Source: Luzula sylvatica
Lineage: Eukaryota > Streptophyta > Magnoliopsida > Poales > Juncaceae
DNA: 64,000 nucleotides
Assembly: GCA_946800325.1 (NCBI GenBank)
Contig: OX326956.1
Coordinates: 24,650,356-24,714,355, forward strand
Reading direction: 5' to 3'
Position numbers and translations under genes: made by a program. Positions 44,241 to 56,807 of this stretch are shown here, one piece after another; the first letter of the stretch is position 1, and each line of letters opens with the position of its first letter. Under the pieces are notes generated by a model. That model worked only from the letters and a program-made list of their open reading frames with translations. It was not told the origin of the DNA and ran no database searches.

Positions 44241-45059
44241 AGAACATTAAAAAAAATCCGACACAACCCGAATTTGACTAACCCGAATTCCGAAAGAATC
44301 CGAATCCGGAACAAACCGCGTCTGCGAATCACCCCGAACTTGAAAACCCGGCCCGACTATAATTTTCAACTCGAAATTGATCCGACCAAATATGACCCGA
44401 TCCGAACCCAGTTTGATCCGAATTGACTTAACCTGGTGAGATCCGAATCCAAAAATTAGCCCGAAACCTGTTGGGTTCAACCCGGAACCGCCCAAACCGC
44501 TGGTTTGCCACCTCTAATCCAAACGCATTTAATTCTGGCAGCATGTCATTAGGATATTTTTTTTATATCTAAATGGGTTGTAATATTTAATACATGCTTT
44601 GTCCGATACTATTCTATGGTCTCTTTGTAGTTCATTGAAATTTGAAAATTTTAAGAAGAACAAAAAGAGTCAAGACGCAAAAAAAAAATGCTTCAATACA
44701 CGAAAAAAGAACATACAAGAACCAACAAAAAGCTGCAAAAACAAATGCACTGTTTTCTTTCATGCCATAAGACAATCACATAACTTTGTGTTGAACATAA
44801 GTTATTTCCTGTGTTTTTATGTGGTCACTTAATGATCAAACTTCCAAGACGAACACTTTGATTAAAAAAAATTCAACAATCATTCGAATTAAAGAAATCA
44901 TATGCGTTTATTAGTGAGAAATCGAAGAAACTCACGTGAAGTTTGTGAAACATAGTCAAAATTTACTTTAAAGACGTGTTAATCAATTGGTTCCAATGTG
45001 CCCAAAATATGAAAGTCGTAAACCTAAACGCTAAAGCTCAAATGTGAAATCCCAAACAA

Positions 45060-45155
45060 TAGAGCATCATCCTCCACCTCATCCTCATCGTCATCATCGT
45101 CGTCATCGTCGTCGTCGTCGTCCTCCTCCTCCTCCTCCTCCTCCTCATCATCATC
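45060..45155. repeat. (CAT/CGT/CCT)n microsatellite
   Basis: A trinucleotide tract in the Helitron 3' part. The poly-Asp/Glu frame on the minus strand is an artefact. Confidence 0.9.
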
Positions 45156-46139
45156 AGGTTCACGTAACTGAGGAAACCGTATGAATTGATTTTGCCGATG
45201 ATGTTTAAAAAATAGACAAATTTTACAACAAAAACTGTTTGAATTCTTCAAGAAATTCGGCTCTTGAACAATTCAACCGGTGCTTGCTGTAAAATTTATA
45301 AATATCATGGTTTACTGACGCAAACATATCATACTTGCAGATTTTATGCTCTAATTAAAGGGCTCATTTTTTAGACGTATTTGATTGCGTAATTTTTTAA
45401 TAATTGAATTAATTGTAACTTCGTGTTGTTGTAATTCTTATATTTATTCTATTATTAAAGTTATGTAATGTTATCTTTTTTTTGTGAAATATTCATATTT
45501 TGTGTATTATATTCTTACATGTTACGTACAATGTATCCATTATTCGTTGACATCATACGCGCGTCCAACATACATTGTATATTTATTTACATTTGAGAAA
45601 CTATACTCAACTGCAACACTAAAAAAAAAATGAAACACCGGAGAAAAAAGATAAAGAAAAAAAATTAATATATCAGAAAAAATATAATTAGTTATAAACT
45701 CGAAAATACCCGCGCAATTGCGCCGGGGAAAAAGCTAGTATAATATAATTCAAAAACATAATGAGATCGCTTTATGTAAAAAATTTGGAGATTGATAAAA
45801 AATAAGAGTTCGAATAAATTATTATAGAAAAAAGCATTCAATATTAATCCTACTAATACAATTTACAAACACTTATTTGTTTTCTTTGTGTGCCACGTCA
45901 TCTTTTTACAATTTTTTTTTCCACATATATGGATGATGCTTATCGGCGCTATGCGCTGTGAGAGTCCAATAGATCCGAGCGACAAGCTGATAAGAGAAAA
46001 TTAAAGAACCTTTTTGGTATCTAATTTGGGGATTTTAGCCCTTTTGAATCACAACTTTATATATAGAATTGTACATATTTGAGTTAACAAGAATATTTCT
46101 TCACTAAGTGTGTTTATTGCTAATTACAATTTTTTAAGG

Positions 46140-47100
46140 GAAAATTCTTGCAAATCCGAGAGTGTATTTGCCTTCGTCTCCTCGCGCCGATAAAATTGAT
46201 ATATTATACTGACCATTTCGGTATACGTATGAAGGAGAAGACAAATAATCATCAACATAAGAGATTGCACCAAACTCTACTCGAAAACCACTCACACATT
46301 TGCCATACTACAGCCCCCACCTACCACACCTACTACCCCCAACTACCCTCAATCCTCTCACCCATCTCATGGCCAATTGGAAAGTCCCAAGAACACTATA
46401 AATAAGACCCCAAATCTCGCAGGCAGAAGATCTTCTTCTTCTTCTTCTCTTCCCCTCGCTTCTCTCAACTCTCGGCTCAAGCACTTCCAAGAACCATCAA
46501 GAACTTCAAGAACCGTTCAAGATCCTACTCGATTGCTCGGGTGATTGGACTCCTAGAATCGGGGCTCGCTCCTTCTAGAGTGGACACACCATTAAAGAGG
46601 GGTTGAAGGAGTTTACTCACCAATTTGACCGTGACTCGGACATCCTTTCTTTCTTCGAGACAACACCGTGACTCGGGGTTTTCTCCCTTCGGGAACCGTG
46701 GAGTTGTGTTGTGCCGTGACTCGGTGGTTTTCCCTTTCGGTGACTTGGTGATTGTGTTGTGCCATGACTCGGAGCTTCTCATGTTGGTGACCCTTCATCA
46801 AGTTGTGATCGTGACTCGGGGTCTCTCTCCTTTCGGTGACCAACGAAGCAAGTTTTGCCGTGACACGGAGATCTCCCCTTTCGGTGGAAGTTCGAGCGAT
46901 AGCACTAGAGGACTCGAGGAGGCTCTTCTTGATGCGTTGAAGCTCTTCTTGACTCGGTCTAGGTGTATTCTTTTCTATCTTGAATTTCTTGTATGTTGGA
47001 TGATAGTTTAAGGTTGTGTTAAAAACTGTGTTGAATCTAGTTTCTTGCTTTAATCTTGTTTCTTGCATTCGATCTTTTGCTCTCTTGTGTGATATTGTTG
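46140..47100 (+). repeat. Retroelement-like promoter block with GTGACTCGG repeats (U2)
   Basis: Counterpart of 28460-29450; TATAAATA at 46397-46404. It carries a small extra CCCCCACCTACC-like insertion near 46315 and lacks a short segment near 46650. Confidence 0.55.
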
Positions 47101-47211
47101 CTTTCTTTTTACTTGCATTTTAGTCCTTAATTAAGATATTAAATATTCTCTGATCAAGTCTCAATTCAAAACCCCAAAGAAATAAACAAGAAACAAAACA
47201 TAAGATAGTCC

Positions 47212-47530
47212 GTTACAACGGAAGTTCACCATCCGTTGCAACGGACCAGTCGTTAGTCCTTCACTTTTCGGTCCGTTTTAACTCCGTTGTGACACAACTT
47301 GCTCCGTTGTAACAGACTAGTGTGGATTCCTTCAGTCTGAACACCTAACACACTGTCCGTTTTAATGAAAACTTGTTCCGTTGTAACAGATTCACCAATC
47401 CGTCGTGACGGACCAGCAACTCCGTTGTAACGGATCCCCTACTTCCGTTGCAACGGCCTCCGTCACAACGGACTATGTCCATAATTCAGTGCTAAAATCA
47501 ACTCATGGTCCGTCATAACGGACACTCCTC
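47212..47530. repeat. Palindrome array, TCCGTTRYAACGGA type (U2)
   Basis: Counterpart of 29530-29900, with about eight copies, some degraded (for example GTAACAGA for GTAACGGA). Confidence 0.85.
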
Positions 47531-48159
47531 TGGAATTATTTCTGCCTATTTCTCGCTCGTTTTGATTCATTCTTCGACGCATATACTCCTCGTGGAACGA
47601 ACTCTCATATTTCTACTATACACATTTATTTCCCTACTTGTTGGTTGAATCGAGTTTTCACAAACAACAATATCACAAATTAAAAGTGATCGAAAACCCG
47701 TTCATCACAAGCCAACAAAACTCAACATAAAGCACTGAGAACACCACATATCTAATGGAGAAGTTTCAGAACATAGTATCATATGATAATTTATTGTTTC
47801 TCACGATAATTCTTTTTTAATCTAAAATTTGAGTATTTCTTGATTCATTTGTTTTCTTCTCTCTTTATGTTCTTCTACTTTCTTTAACAAATTGTTGTTG
47901 TTAATTTTACAAATTGGTTTGTTTTTTCTTTTTAGGAATTATGCTTCAGGGAGGGAGACACCTGATGCAAGAAATCCATGTGTACGCATGCTATATCATC
48001 CTCTATTTTATACTACTTTTCGATGATTTTGCCAAAAAAAATCCACAGAGAATTTCATATAGAAACAAAGACAGAAGAATAATTTTATTTAATTAGTGCC
48101 GTCGCATGATTTTTTTCTCAGATTTGGCTTGCTCAGGTGATTGGTTTATTCTCTATTTA

Positions 48160-48935
48160 GGGCCTCTTTGATCTGATTTTAAAGGATTTTGCAAGAAAAG
48201 GGATAACTTTCCAAGAAACCTAGTAAATCTTGTGTTTGACGTAAGAGATAAAACAAGAATCCCAAATATCGTATGCATGTTTTTCATCCATATTTTCTTG
48301 CATTTGGTGTCTCTCAAAAAAATTGGGAAAACACAATCTCTCAATGTTTTCCAAGATTAAATATAACATTAATTTAAACCTAATCTCTTTTTTATTTTAA
48401 TATAAATAATGAATATTATCATGTACATATAATATTAATTAATTAATTACTTATAAATCAGTGCATATTATATATAATTAATATTATCATATATGTAATA
48501 TTAATTACGTACATAAATTATATTATATGTATAATATTAATATAATAAAATATTATATTATATTATTCTATATTATTCTATATTATTATATCATATCATA
48601 TCATATTATGATATATTATATTATAGTATAGTATTATGTTATATAATATTATTATATATTATTATATTATATTATATTATATGATATTGTATTATATTAT
48701 TTTATATGATATGATATGATATGATATGATATTATATTATATTGTATTATATTGTATTATTTTATATTATATTATATTGTGTATTATACTGTATAATATA
48801 ATATAATTATTATATTATGTTATATTATATTATATTATATTATACTATATTATATTATATTATATTGTAATATGTTATTTTATATTGTATTATATAATAG
48901 TGTATTGTAATATATTACATTACATTACATTATTT

Positions 48936-49025
<90 letters not shown>

Positions 49026-49204
49026 TTGTTAATTTTCTTTTGTCCCAAACAATAAATTTTACTTTCCATCACTAAACATTCTAACACATGAAACAACACA
49101 TAATAGAAACATATATCCTTCAAATATTAACCCTCATTTCACTTTCTCGGCATAATGCAAGAATCCTTCAAAATCTTCCAAAATCATTTGCATCAAACAG
49201 CCCC
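48160..49204. mobile_element. Tourist-like (PIF/Harbinger-type) element, 1.05 kb (U2)
   Basis: GGGCCTCTTTGAT at the left and ATCAAACAGCCCC at the right, each flanked by TTA. The inner ends match further (GATTTT..AGGATTTTGCA). The interior is TATTA-rich and ends in a (TA)n run at about 48930-49024. No transposase. Confidence 0.75.
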
Positions 49205-49393
49205 TTAGTAAAATTGTTGCCTGATTTTGTGCATTTTATTTTATTTGTATTTTTATCGAAGAAAATTCATTGTTTGTTTTGTAATTAAGGCTACAAATTA
49301 TGGATCTCCTTGATTGCTTTTTTGGTTGATTGTAGAGCAGTTGGGAAGAGCAATGTGAGGGTTTCAACCATAGTTTTGAAAGTCGGAATCGTC

Positions 49394-49620
49394 CGATGTG
49401 AAGAAACTACAGTTTTGGATCAACGGTAAAAAAGTACGTACAAAAACAAACGAACGTACGCGTTTGAGAAGACGGATGAAAGCACAACGAGATTGTGCAG
49501 AATTGAGCTTTTATACACAATCCGTCATGACGGACCATATGGTGCGTCATGACGGATCTAGTGTACGTAGTCTGTGGACTTAGCCAATTCTACATTCACA
49601 CATTGGTCCGTCGTGACGCA
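49394..49620 (+). repeat. LTR fragment of family D (U2)
   Basis: Counterpart of 35336-35580, same truncation. Confidence 0.75.
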
Positions 49621-51224
49621 AATTTAAGTAAGAGATAAACTTAAATGAAGAGGGTGAGGAGAAAGAAGATTTTATTAAGAAAAAATAAATTAAGTGAGAG
49701 CTATAACATATTGCATATATTATCTTTATATTTTAAGTGGGAGATTAACTTAAAACGGAAATTTATATTAATACTGATCTCAAATGAAGCGAAAATTCAA
49801 ACCGAATTATATGCAAATAGGAAAAAATAGAAAATAAACAAGTTTTATTAAGAAGAGGGGGAGGAGAAAGAAGATTTTTTTTTTTTCTAATATATAAAAA
49901 TATATATCTTTAGAACATTGTTTAATAAATATTACAATTACGATAATAATTGTTAGAGAATAATATTGTTTGACTTATGTGTGTAAAGAAATATAGATTA
50001 AGGGCTGTTTGTTTCGAACTTTGGTGAATATATTGTATGTCAAGAAGTATTATGGCAAAACATAAGCAGAAGTTATTATCGTGTTTGGTTGGATTTAAAG
50101 AATACTAGCATTGTGCCCGCGCGTTTGCGCGGGCTAGTTTCTTGTTCTTTTTTGTATGTAGGATTTTGGTTGTGTTGGCATTTTATTTATTTGATAATCT
50201 GCATTTTTGCACGTATGTTGCGGTAAGGATCTAGTAATTGCACGGATTCGGAAAATTGAGGAATTTACATGCCAATTTTTTATTAAAAAAAAAAAATCAA
50301 GGAATACCCTCCTCTTTTTTAACCTTACTCAGTTTTTCGAGATATTAATTTTAGATGTGTTTCTTAATAACCGTGACCCATCTTGCTCGAATAAAACACA
50401 TCCTAATAAAAAAGCATGAATTAAAAATAATATACCAAATTGGTAAAAAAAAATAATAAATATCATAGGAGTGCATTGAAGGAGCATTTATCTGAAAAAA
50501 GGTGCGGCTATGGCCTTCTTTTTCTTTGGATCAGTGAGCATTTAGTTGTGGGAGGAAAATTCAATGAAATATTTACATAATAGTCCTTGTATTTATAGAA
50601 ATTATTATATGACATTATAATTTTGTTCTCCTTCATATGATCATGATGATGAGATAAATTACCAGCTAGTGAAACTCCTATTTTCTTTTAACTGTGAAGG
50701 TCAGTACAATTTGACCCAAATTAAATAATTTAGTGACACCGATTATTATGATTTAGTTTTAATTTAGCTAGGATGATTTAATTTAGGATGATATTTATAC
50801 AATTAGTAATATATGCTCGATTTACAATTAGTAATATATCATCAATTTGATTTGCATGGTGACCCAAATCATCCACGATTTTGCTTGGACCTGACACGCA
50901 AAAAACTGCAAGGACTAAAGAAAACCATGCTATAATCACCAATAATGTGGAATTTATGTTGAACATTTCATTAGGCGTAATTATCAAAGTAGGACATACG
51001 AAAGCGTAAAACAGCCTTTATATTACAAAAGTAAGATTAGTCTAACTTGCTATTAGCGGACCGAACACACCAGTTTAACATAATTTTACATAACCAAAAT
51101 TAGTTTGTTTTCTTCATCAAAATAGAGCATAACAAAGAGCAAACAGTTATTATATTACAAACAAAATTGTCACTCTTCTACTTTGCTCTTGATCTTACTT
51201 CTTTTCAAGCTTCGTTTTCGTCAG

Positions 51225-52873
51225 TCCTGTAAACGATGACGTTTCATTAGGCAGGAAATTTTTTCATTCGCAATTTATATTTATGCTTACCTGACGAGGA
51301 CCTTCCTTGCAGTTTGTTTTTTTTGCAGGAGGATCTTTTGTCGTGGTTGTTGTATTGATCATTTTGTCTTTACCGTGCAAACTGTTTTTGCAAGAGCAAG
51401 AGTATATGTGTTTTCATAATTTTTTGTATTCTAAAAATTAGTAAATTTGGATTGCTAATATACCTTTCGATTGTTCTTTTTGAGGCAGCATTTTTTGCAG
51501 GCGTTTTGCTTGCTGGGGAGGTATTTGTGTTTGATATTTTTCTTGTTAGTTGCGCGGTAGTTGGCGGGACAGAAGAGGTATTTCCTGTATGAATTTCTGG
51601 TTGCTTTTCTTCGCGTTCCTTTCTTTCATTCAGGCCAGTTACTTGTGTAACGGTATACACCGGGCGGGGGCTTGATCCAGTAATTAGGGAGTATTTGACA
51701 GCAAAGGAGTATTCTTGGCCTGCTAGTTTTCTGATACGCGAGGGAAGTTTTCCTTCTTTAATGGGGTCGTGCTCGCCTTGCAAAGCGTGTGCCGAGCATC
51801 CAATAATTTTTTGGGCTTCTTCTCCTATGAGCACAAAGCGAATCTCGTCCACATTGTTATCGGTCACAAATACAATTATTTTGTACCTGCATTCAGTGAG
51901 TAAGATAAAATTATTTTCAGTTATATTGCATGTGTTATTATTTGTCGTTAGTTTGTGGTAATGATATCTTGTACCATGGGATGATTTTTTTGGCGTGGCC
52001 TTGACATTTTTCACAGTGAAAGTCCTCGATCTCCTTGACTTTATTGTGGTGGTCATTACATGCAGGGTAGTACCAGCCTGCTGGAATGTCAATGGATTTG
52101 ATTTTGGCGATACAGGCGAACTCAGTGTTTTGCATCTGAAAAATTGAATTTGTGTTTTTTGTATTAAATTATTTTCTTCTTCTATTATGTTGTTTCATTC
52201 ATATAGTTGAAATAGCATTACCTTCTTTTCTTTGTAATAATCAGCGAGGTCTTTAACAGTCGCAGAAGGAGGAAGAGGCTCTTTTTTTGGGATCATTAGT
52301 CTTGTTGAGCTTTCGTTTGTTATTGTTGATGCATCATACCTGAAAAAGAAATAGAATGAGTTATTTTGTTACTTTTTTTTGGTGTTTTTTACTGTGGCTT
52401 TGGGGTTGAGTTTTTTGTACCTTTTTATAATGTTGAAGTAGTTGGGAATCGATTCGTCTATTAGGATACGCGTGCCTGAATAGGTGCTCAAGTAATGTCC
52501 TGTCATTGGCAAAAGAAAGGAAGAATGTGTATTAATTGGTCTTCTGCGAGGCTAATTTTAGTTCAAATTTGTCTAGTATTTTTGTACGTATGTAATGCTT
52601 GATTTGAACCGAGCTGAATGCAATGAGAACTGGTTTGGTCTTGGACCTCTCTATCATCGTTTCCGCATTTATGTATTCGATGTGTTTGCCCCAGATCGCG
52701 ACTCTCATTGGATTCCCGCTGAAATGTGCATTAATTAGTTTTGTTGTGGTTGTATATTGCTATATATTTATTTTACCTTTCGTCGACAATTAGCATGTCG
52801 CGGACAGTTCCAGTGCTATTTTGTGTGACGACTTCTCGAGGCGTGTACATGCGCGACACTTTTCCAATCACAT
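51225..52873 (-). CDS. RPA1-like single-strand DNA-binding protein gene in the Helitron
   Basis: Exons with GT/AG borders: 52777-52873, about 52570-52718, 52421-52499, 52222-52339, 51975-52134, 51465-51886, then short 3' exons to about 51225. Exon 1 (DVIGKVSRMYTPREVV, MLIVDE) and exon 2 (SGNPMRVAIWG) are the second OB fold of RPA70. YSGTRILIDESIP follows in exon 3. Exon 5 (AGWYYPACNDHHNKV, HCEKC) is the zinc-binding C-terminal OB fold, continued across the intron by WYKIIVFV and RFVLIGEEAQKIIG. One zinc-ligand Cys seems replaced by His. A basic Ser/Thr-rich tail follows. The exons I checked join in frame without stops. N-terminal exons (first OB fold, start codon) were not found in the AT-rich DNA above 52873. 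RPA-like proteins coat single-stranded DNA and may assist Helitron replication. Confidence 0.8.
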
Positions 52874-52999
52874 CTGCAAAGAGTAATAATATAATTTTGT
52901 TAAACTGTAATTTGTTCTTTCTTTTTTGGGACACTTTTCCTAATATACTGATTTTTAAATAAATACAATCCAAAAAAAAAAAAAAAAAAAAAATCCAAA

Positions 53000-54150
53000 A
53001 AGCTGTACAATTATAAGAAATATTAATAAATGCTGATTTTCTTAAAACAACAATTGAATTGCTGAAATTTTACAAAGGAACTCTAAAAAGACTAATATGC
53101 TAATTTTTGGAAAAAAACCAATGAGTACTGAGATTTTATAAAATATACCCTCTAGTATCTAAAAATAAGAAAAGATCGAAATAGTTCTACAATTATAAAA
53201 AAATTACCCTAACATGCTGAAATTAAAATAAGAAAACCCCAAAATACTGAAAGTTCGAGAAAAAACTTTTGCATTCGTTAGTTTTAACCAAAATTGGAGG
53301 TGCAAATAAGACCCCATATCCTGAATTTATCAAAAAAAGTTCCAACCGAAGCTGGAAATATCCGAAAATAACCCTGCAATTAGTTGAATTTTTTTTTTTA
53401 AAAAAAAAACAATTATATAATTACTGAAAAATGCTGAAATTTTCAACAAATAACTGAAAATATTAAAATTTGCAATTGAACCCACAACTATTTTTTTGAA
53501 ACTTGTAGAAAATGCATTTTTTTTAAAATTAGCAAAAACCAAATCTATATTACTGAAATAGTAAAAAAAAATCAAATAAATGCTGAAATTATCAAAGTAA
53601 AACCCCAATAATGCTGACATTTACAGAGAAGAACCAGTATGCCCCAATTTAGAAACAAAAAACTTCAGAGAAGATAAAATTAGTTGAAATCCAAAAAAAA
53701 CTTGGATTTTTTCGAAATAAACCATTCAATTAATTGAAATTCGAATAAAAAAATCCAAATAATTGTATAATTAAATAAAATACTAAAATAATGCAGGATT
53801 TTTTGAGAAATTAATTAATTAGGTGAAATTTATAATTAAAAGTACACATAATTTTGAAAACAAAATCCAAATTGCTGATATTTACCAAACAAAACAACTC
53901 TGAATTGATGAAATTTAAGTGAAAAAATTGCTCAACTTATCGAATGAATACCAAATAGTGATGAAATTGACATTAAAGACCCCAAGATGTTTACGGTTTA
54001 CATAAAAAACTCTAAATATGCAGGAATTCCCTAGAAAAAAATAAAATCAATGCTATATGAAAATAATATAAAAAAATGATGAAATTCATTAAAAAAACAA
54101 AACACAACAACAAAATACAGAAATGATTAAATACTAAATATAAATAATCA
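53000..54150. repeat. Degenerate repeat of TGCTGAAATT phrases
   Basis: About 1.1 kb of A-rich DNA in which TGCTGAAATT, TACTGAAA and A-runs with CCCC or CCC islands recur every 40-60 bp. It lies upstream of the first visible RPA exon, so probably in an intron or the element leader. Confidence 0.55.
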
Positions 54151-56624
54151 AATAAAATAATACACATCAAATCAAAAAGGTTACCATTTCAAATTGCATA
54201 TCGGTTCTGTTCAAAGTATGCATCATGCCCCTCGTATTACTTGCAATTTGCATTTCAGGCCCTTGCGAAGATAAATTATCCAATTCATTATTATCATCAT
54301 GGAAATAATCACCATTATGATCAGTCCCCCAAAACCCCAGCTACTATCGCATCATCGTGTCATTCTGTCACGAATTCAATATTTCAAAATGAACAGATTT
54401 ATATTAATTGTTTATTATTACGAACAAATTCACAACAAAAAATTAAAATATGAAATCAATACCTCTTTCTGATCAGATTGATTGAAATTATGAACCTCTC
54501 TATTAAAATCTACTTGAAGTCGCCTCGCCAATATTTCGTCAGATTCAACCTCGTTAATTTTTGCATTATCACCCTCTAATTTTTTTTTGTAGAATATCTA
54601 GTCCGAATTCAACCTTTTCATTTCCTTTACTTGAACAATTCATGTTGCTTTGGACTACAAATTCGTATTCAAAGCTATACAGCTTAGCAACCAATTATTA
54701 TTCTTTAAATCCTTCCAAGTATATTGATGAAACATTTGTATGAGAAGAAAAAGAAGAAGATGGAAAATAGAAGGAGACAAACGGAGAACAAACAGAACAG
54801 CAGAAGAGAAAAGTAATAGCCTCAGAAATTGATAGATTCGAATTTTGTTCCCTATGAAATTGTTTCATACAAAAATATTCACTAACTAATTGTACAGTGT
54901 GAATATGCCGTTTTGAGCTTGCGATGACTTTTCTTCTTCATGGGCTATGGAAAACAGCAAAGAGAAAAAAACATAAAAGAAGAGGAAACAGTGTGAAGAC
55001 TGTGTGAAAACAGTAAAAAACAAATAATAAGCAAACATTTGAAAATGCAAAACAATGGGCCTTCTATATATCCATGAATGTTTTTTTTACTTTTTTACCG
55101 TTTGATTTTTTCTATCACTGAGCAAACTGAACCATTTGATCATACGTAAAAAAAAATTTCAAGCCAGCGCCCAGCCACTTATCTCCTCATTTCAAACACC
55201 AAACCCTAGACGGCTTCATCTCTCTCGCGAGAATAAAAGGAAAAAAACCTAGATTGATTTCTGGTTTCATCAATATATATCAGTGGGAAAACAATATAGA
55301 GAAGAAAAAGGTGAGAAGCAGGTTAAAAAGCTAGATTAGGCAACACATGGTAAACATAAAAACTGAAATCATAAAAAGAATTGAAATCATTAAAAAATGA
55401 CGAACAAAGATGAAATCACGCAAAACAAAAAGAAAATAGAGAAACAGATTTTAATCTTTAAATTGAATAGATATAATACAAAACAATGAGCCGATTTATC
55501 CTTCAATCATCAGACATATATAATGCAAATCGTCAGTTCGTTCGAGAGACAGACACACAAACAGTAAAAGGCACTCTGAACCAATAATCGAACAACCATT
55601 TGTATGATGGAAGTCGAAAGGGCATAATGGAGCTATGAGAATCGAAACTTGATATAACCCCATTGAGATGCACAACTGTTTTTTCGTACAACAGATTTTC
55701 CAACAATACAAATTAAATATAACCCCATTGAGAGCCGTGGCAACCGAAATTGGGCACAAAACGCAAACTTGCACAAAACAGCAAGTAACAATCGCACTTA
55801 CAACCCCATTAAGAGTAAAACTTGCCCAAAAGAGCAAGTAATAATCACATATACAACATAGAGCATAGTGTCAGGCTGAGCCAGAACAATGAAATCAACA
55901 TAGAGCATAGCATCCACATGAATAGAGATATATAAATGAGCCATGGCAGAAATCATAATTGCAACAAAATAAAATCGTTCAAAAGAACTCACTTTGTAAG
56001 AATCAGGCAGAGAAGGCGCTGAAAGAACGTGAATTGAGATGAAGAAATCAACACCACACCACCACCACCAATCCTTAAATAAGAGCACAACCAAGATTAC
56101 GCATGCAAAAGATGAACCAACAGCACAGATTAGCGAGAGAAAGCAACATAAACAGGAGCCGACAGCGCCACATCCAGTCGCCAGAGATATGATGGCATCA
56201 TCTCCTCTGCATCTAGGGTTTTTTTTCTTTTTTTCTCGCGAGAGAGATGAAGCCGTCTACGGTTCGAAGTTTGAAACGAAGGGAGAAGTGGCCGTCTAGG
56301 GTTTTAAGGTTTGAAATGAGAATGGAAGTGGCTGCGAGCTCCCTTTTAAGGTTTGAAATGAGAAGGGAAGTGGCTGCGAGCTGCCTTGTGTGAATTCTCG
56401 GATGAAGCCGTCTAGGGTTTGAGGTTTGAAATGAGGAGAAAAGTGGCCGTCTAGGGTTTTGAGGAAAGAAATGGCGAGGAGCTGCCTTATGCGAAAGGAT
56501 ATATATCTACCTATAATCGAACGGCTCTGTTTACTCAGTAAAAAAGAACATCGGACGGTAAAAAAATAAAAAACGTGGAAGGTTAAAAAAAAGGCCCAAT
56601 GGTTTGCATTATATCTATTTAAGG
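54151..56624. other. 5' part of the RPA Helitron, no gene firmly recognised
   Basis: A possible small exon on the minus strand near 54185-54235 (reading GMMHTLNRTDMQFEM before a GT). At 56200-56470 the phrase CCGTCTAGGGTTT recurs four times as a leader-like repeat. Confidence 0.35.
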
Positions 56625-56807
56625 ATTTGACCTATTAATTTTTATAATTTCAAAGCTTCAACCAAACGTTTCTTAAATTTTTTATATTCTTTGTCACGTA
56701 GAAATTGCATAAAATATGAAACATACAATTTTAATTAAAGACTTGGATTAAAAGAAAATTAAAGGACGCGATTCTGGAGATTGTTTATTTCCAAATCAAT
56801 GTTTTGC

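Larger units (their letters stand above)
42247..44516. mobile_element. Non-autonomous hAT element, 2.27 kb, nested in the Helitron
   Basis: TAGAGGTGGCAAA at the left pairs with TTTGCCACCTCTA at the right. The flanks ATGCAAAC and ATCCAAAC are an 8-bp duplication with one mismatch. Both ends carry CGGGT/ACCCG-rich subterminal repeats like the large hAT at 15652, and the same TIR family. The interior is filled by a solo LTR. Confidence 0.9.
37670..45738 (+). mobile_element. Helitron, 8.1 kb, with captured gene pieces (U2)
   Basis: Comparison with U1 (28070) and U3 (58219) fixes an insertion between A37669 and T45739. The 3' end is CTAG at 45735-45738 after the near-palindrome CCCGCGCAATTGCGCCGGGG. 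The 5' end is TTAATAATTAAT rather than TC, which is unusual and may mean terminal loss. Captured APE1L-like and PHD-like exons lie at 38640-39723. It has no Rep/helicase. A hAT element is nested at 42247-44516. Confidence 0.8.
50105..56625 (-). mobile_element. Helitron, 6.5 kb, minus strand, with an RPA1-like gene (U2)
   Basis: On the plus strand A|CTAGCATTGTGCCCGC starts at 50105, and the block ends GGA|TTTG at 56625. On the element strand this is a TC start and a CTAG end with the hairpin GCCCGCGCAAACGCGCGGGC just before it. Removing it restores AATATTTG exactly as in U1 at about 36047. No Rep/helicase was found, but it carries a multi-exon replication-protein-A-like gene, a passenger well known from plant Helitrons. 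Confidence 0.93.
50002..56672. mobile_element. Tourist-like MITE split by a Helitron (U2)
   Basis: The left part, 50002-50104, starts GGGCTGTTTG. The right part, 56626-56672, ends near CCAAACGTTTC before TTAA. Joined, it equals the 151-bp MITE at 35948. Confidence 0.7.

Noticed and set aside
45024..45251. Acidic 75-codon frame on the minus strand
   Set aside because: The Asp/Glu run is the CAT/CGT/CCT microsatellite.
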